From: an uncultured Collinsella sp.
GTDB lineage: Bacteria; Actinomycetota; Coriobacteriia; Coriobacteriales; Coriobacteriaceae
Reading direction: 5' to 3'
Length of the DNA: 13,396 nucleotides
Assembly: GCA_905209765.1 (NCBI GenBank)
Contig: CAJLUE010000045.1
Coordinates: 1 to 13,396, forward strand
The position numbers and the translations under genes are program-made. Below are positions 12,092-13,396 of this stretch, in pieces. Numbering within the stretch: position 1 is the stretch's first letter; each line of letters starts with the position of its first letter. The notes beneath the pieces are model-generated. The model ran no database searches and had not been told where the DNA came from. It worked only from the letters and a program-made list of their open reading frames with translations.

Positions 12092-13396
12092 TTACTTGTC
12101 GGCGGCTGCTTTCTTGGCAGTCGACTTCTTCGCGGTCGTCTTCTTGGCGGCAGTGGCTTTCTTAGCCGTCGTCTTCTTCGCAGTCGAGGTCTTCTTCGCC
12201 GCGCTCGTCTTGGTCGTAGTCTTGCGGCCGCGGGCCGGCTTCTTCTCCTTGGTCGGGCAGTCCATGTTGACGCAGATACGCCACGGACCGCGCGCCGTGT
12301 TGACCACCACGATGGGGGCGCCGCACTCGGGACAGGTCTCGCCCGTCGCCTCGAGCTTGCCACGCGCCGGCAGCGGATAGCTCACGCCGCAATCGTCATA
12401 GTTGGTGCAGCGGATAAAACGCTTGCCGCTCTTTTCGCTCTTGTGCGCGATCAGGTCGCCATGGCGTCCGGCCTCGGCACACACCTTGCACTCGCCCACC
12501 TTAAGGTCGGGCTCGTAGTTGGTGGGGCATGTGGGGTTCACGCAAATCTCGAAGGCCTTCTGGCGGAACGGCTGACACTTAATGCGCGGCGCACCGCATT
12601 CGGGACACACAGCGGCCTCGCCCTCGAGCGGACTTACCTTGACGCCACTCGGCACCGGATAGGTCACGTCGCAGTCGGGCCATCCCATGCAGCCGATAAA
12701 GCTGCCGCGGGTCTTGGCACTCGTCTTCATGACGAGGTCCTTGCCGCACTTGGGGCAGGCGCCCACGCGCGCATCAGCCGTGACGGCGTCGCTGATGGCG
12801 TCGCCCAGCTCCTGCGTATGCTTGAGCAGCTCGTCGAGCACGCCGGCCAGCAGCGCGCGCGAGTGCGTCACGACATGCTCTTCGGTGTCCTCACCGCGCT
12901 CCACGCGGGTCATGTCACCGTCGAGCTCGCTGGTCATGTCGGGGCTCGTGATGCGCGGGGCAAACTGCGACAGCGCATCGATAATGGCGATACCCAGCTG
13001 GCTCGGCTCCACGGGATCATTTTTGAGGTAGCGCACGGCATACAGGCGCTCGATGATGCTCGCGCGCGTGGACTTAGTACCCAGGCCGCGCTTCTCCATC
13101 TCCTGCACGAGCTTGCCCTGGCTGTAGCGCGCGGGCGGCTCGGTCTGCTTGGCCTCGAGCTTAATGTCGAACACGTCGACCGTGTCGCCCTGCTCCAGCG
13201 GCGGCATCTGCTCGTCGCGCTTAAGGCCGTACGGGTACGCCTCGCGGAAGCCCGGGGTCACGAGCACATCGCCCGAAGCCACGAACGGCTCGCCGTTCAC
13301 ATCGAGCTCGAGCTTGGTGTTCTCGATGGTCGCAGGACCCATAAGCGTCGCCAGGAAGCGGCGGGCGATGAGGTCGTAGAGCTTGCGCTGGCCGCC
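12092..13396 (-). CDS. topA: DNA topoisomerase I (type IA), C-terminal 434 residues; N-terminus beyond the window
   Basis: The frame is open to the right edge, so only the C-terminal part is seen; the ATG at 13342 is internal (18 upstream codons read LYDLIARRFLATL-like family sequence). The enzyme relaxes negative supercoils. The core end shows PPARYSQGKLVQEMEKRGLGTKSTRASII, split here as PPARYSQGKL and KRGLGTKSTRASII, followed by QLGIAIIDAL and MTSELDGDMTRVERGE. Four Cys4 zinc ribbons follow: CPKC...CMGWPDC, CPECGAP...CVNPTC, CKVC...CTNYDDC, and CPECGAP...CVNMDC. The last 50 residues are a Lys/Ala/Thr tail of TAKK repeats ending AAADK, similar to the basic tails of other actinobacterial TopA that raise processivity. 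The catalytic tyrosine lies outside the window. It ends at a shared bidirectional terminator. Confidence 0.93.
   Translation of the reverse strand, partial: GGQRKLYDLIARRFLATLMGPATIENTKLELDVNGEPFVASGDVLVTPGFREAYPYGLKRDEQMPPLEQGDTVDVFDIKLEAKQTEPPARYSQGKLVQEMEKRGLGTKSTRASIIERLYAVRYLKNDPVEPSQLGIAIIDALSQFAPRITSPDMTSELDGDMTRVERGEDTEEHVVTHSRALLAGVLDELLKHTQELGDAISDAVTADARVGACPKCGKDLVMKTSAKTRGSFIGCMGWPDCDVTYPVPSGVKVSPLEGEAAVCPECGAPRIKCQPFRQKAFEICVNPTCPTNYEPDLKVGECKVCAEAGRHGDLIAHKSEKSGKRFIRCTNYDDCGVSYPLPARGKLEATGETCPECGAPIVVVNTARGPWRICVNMDCPTKEKKPARGRKTTTKTSAAKKTSTAKKTTAKKATAAKKTTAKKSTAKKAAADK

Overview
The window looks like ordinary chromosome from a high-GC, host-associated actinobacterium of class Coriobacteriia, most likely Collinsella or a close relative. 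This is inferred from the strong GC bias at third codon positions, the tmk-holB-ricT order, a topoisomerase I with several zinc ribbons and a lysine-rich tail, and lineage-type hypothetical proteins. No rRNA, tRNA, CRISPR array, integrase or intact insertion sequence was seen. Nearly all genes lie on the minus strand; one small membrane-protein gene (10976-11950) is on the plus strand.

Reading the minus strand from right to left, the first block is DNA information processing. A topA fragment is cut by the right window edge. After the inserted plus-strand gene come tmk (thymidylate kinase), holB (DNA polymerase III delta prime) and ricT (PSP1/YaaT family). tmk and holB are 1 base apart, and holB overlaps ricT by 10 bases. 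comF follows with its own promoter-like element and a perfect 12-bp hairpin that contains its ribosome binding site. After comF, 11 bases on, is a hypothetical protein whose C-terminal part looks like a PD-(D/E)XK (DUF559-type) nuclease.

The middle part (about 4450-5200) is a long stretch without a convincing gene. It holds a 227-bp inverted-repeat element that resembles a MITE, two stacked GC-rich hairpins, a good promoter, and a roughly 340-base leader that stays open in frame with the downstream lipoprotein gene. That gene encodes an orphan solute-binding lipoprotein (SBP family 3).

The left part holds hpf (long-form ribosome hibernation factor), a DegV-family lipid-binding protein, a beta-hydroxyacid dehydrogenase-type NAD(P) oxidoreductase with an unusual His/Cys-rich 12-residue repeat tail, and a small membrane protein cut by the left edge. 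The first three appear to be separate transcription units, with clear rho-independent terminators after the lipoprotein gene and after hpf.

The items most worth a second look are the His/Cys-repeat tail, the MITE-like element, the occluded comF ribosome binding site, and a set of intergenic palindromes sharing a TAGGGAC core. I see no obvious complete new multi-gene system.
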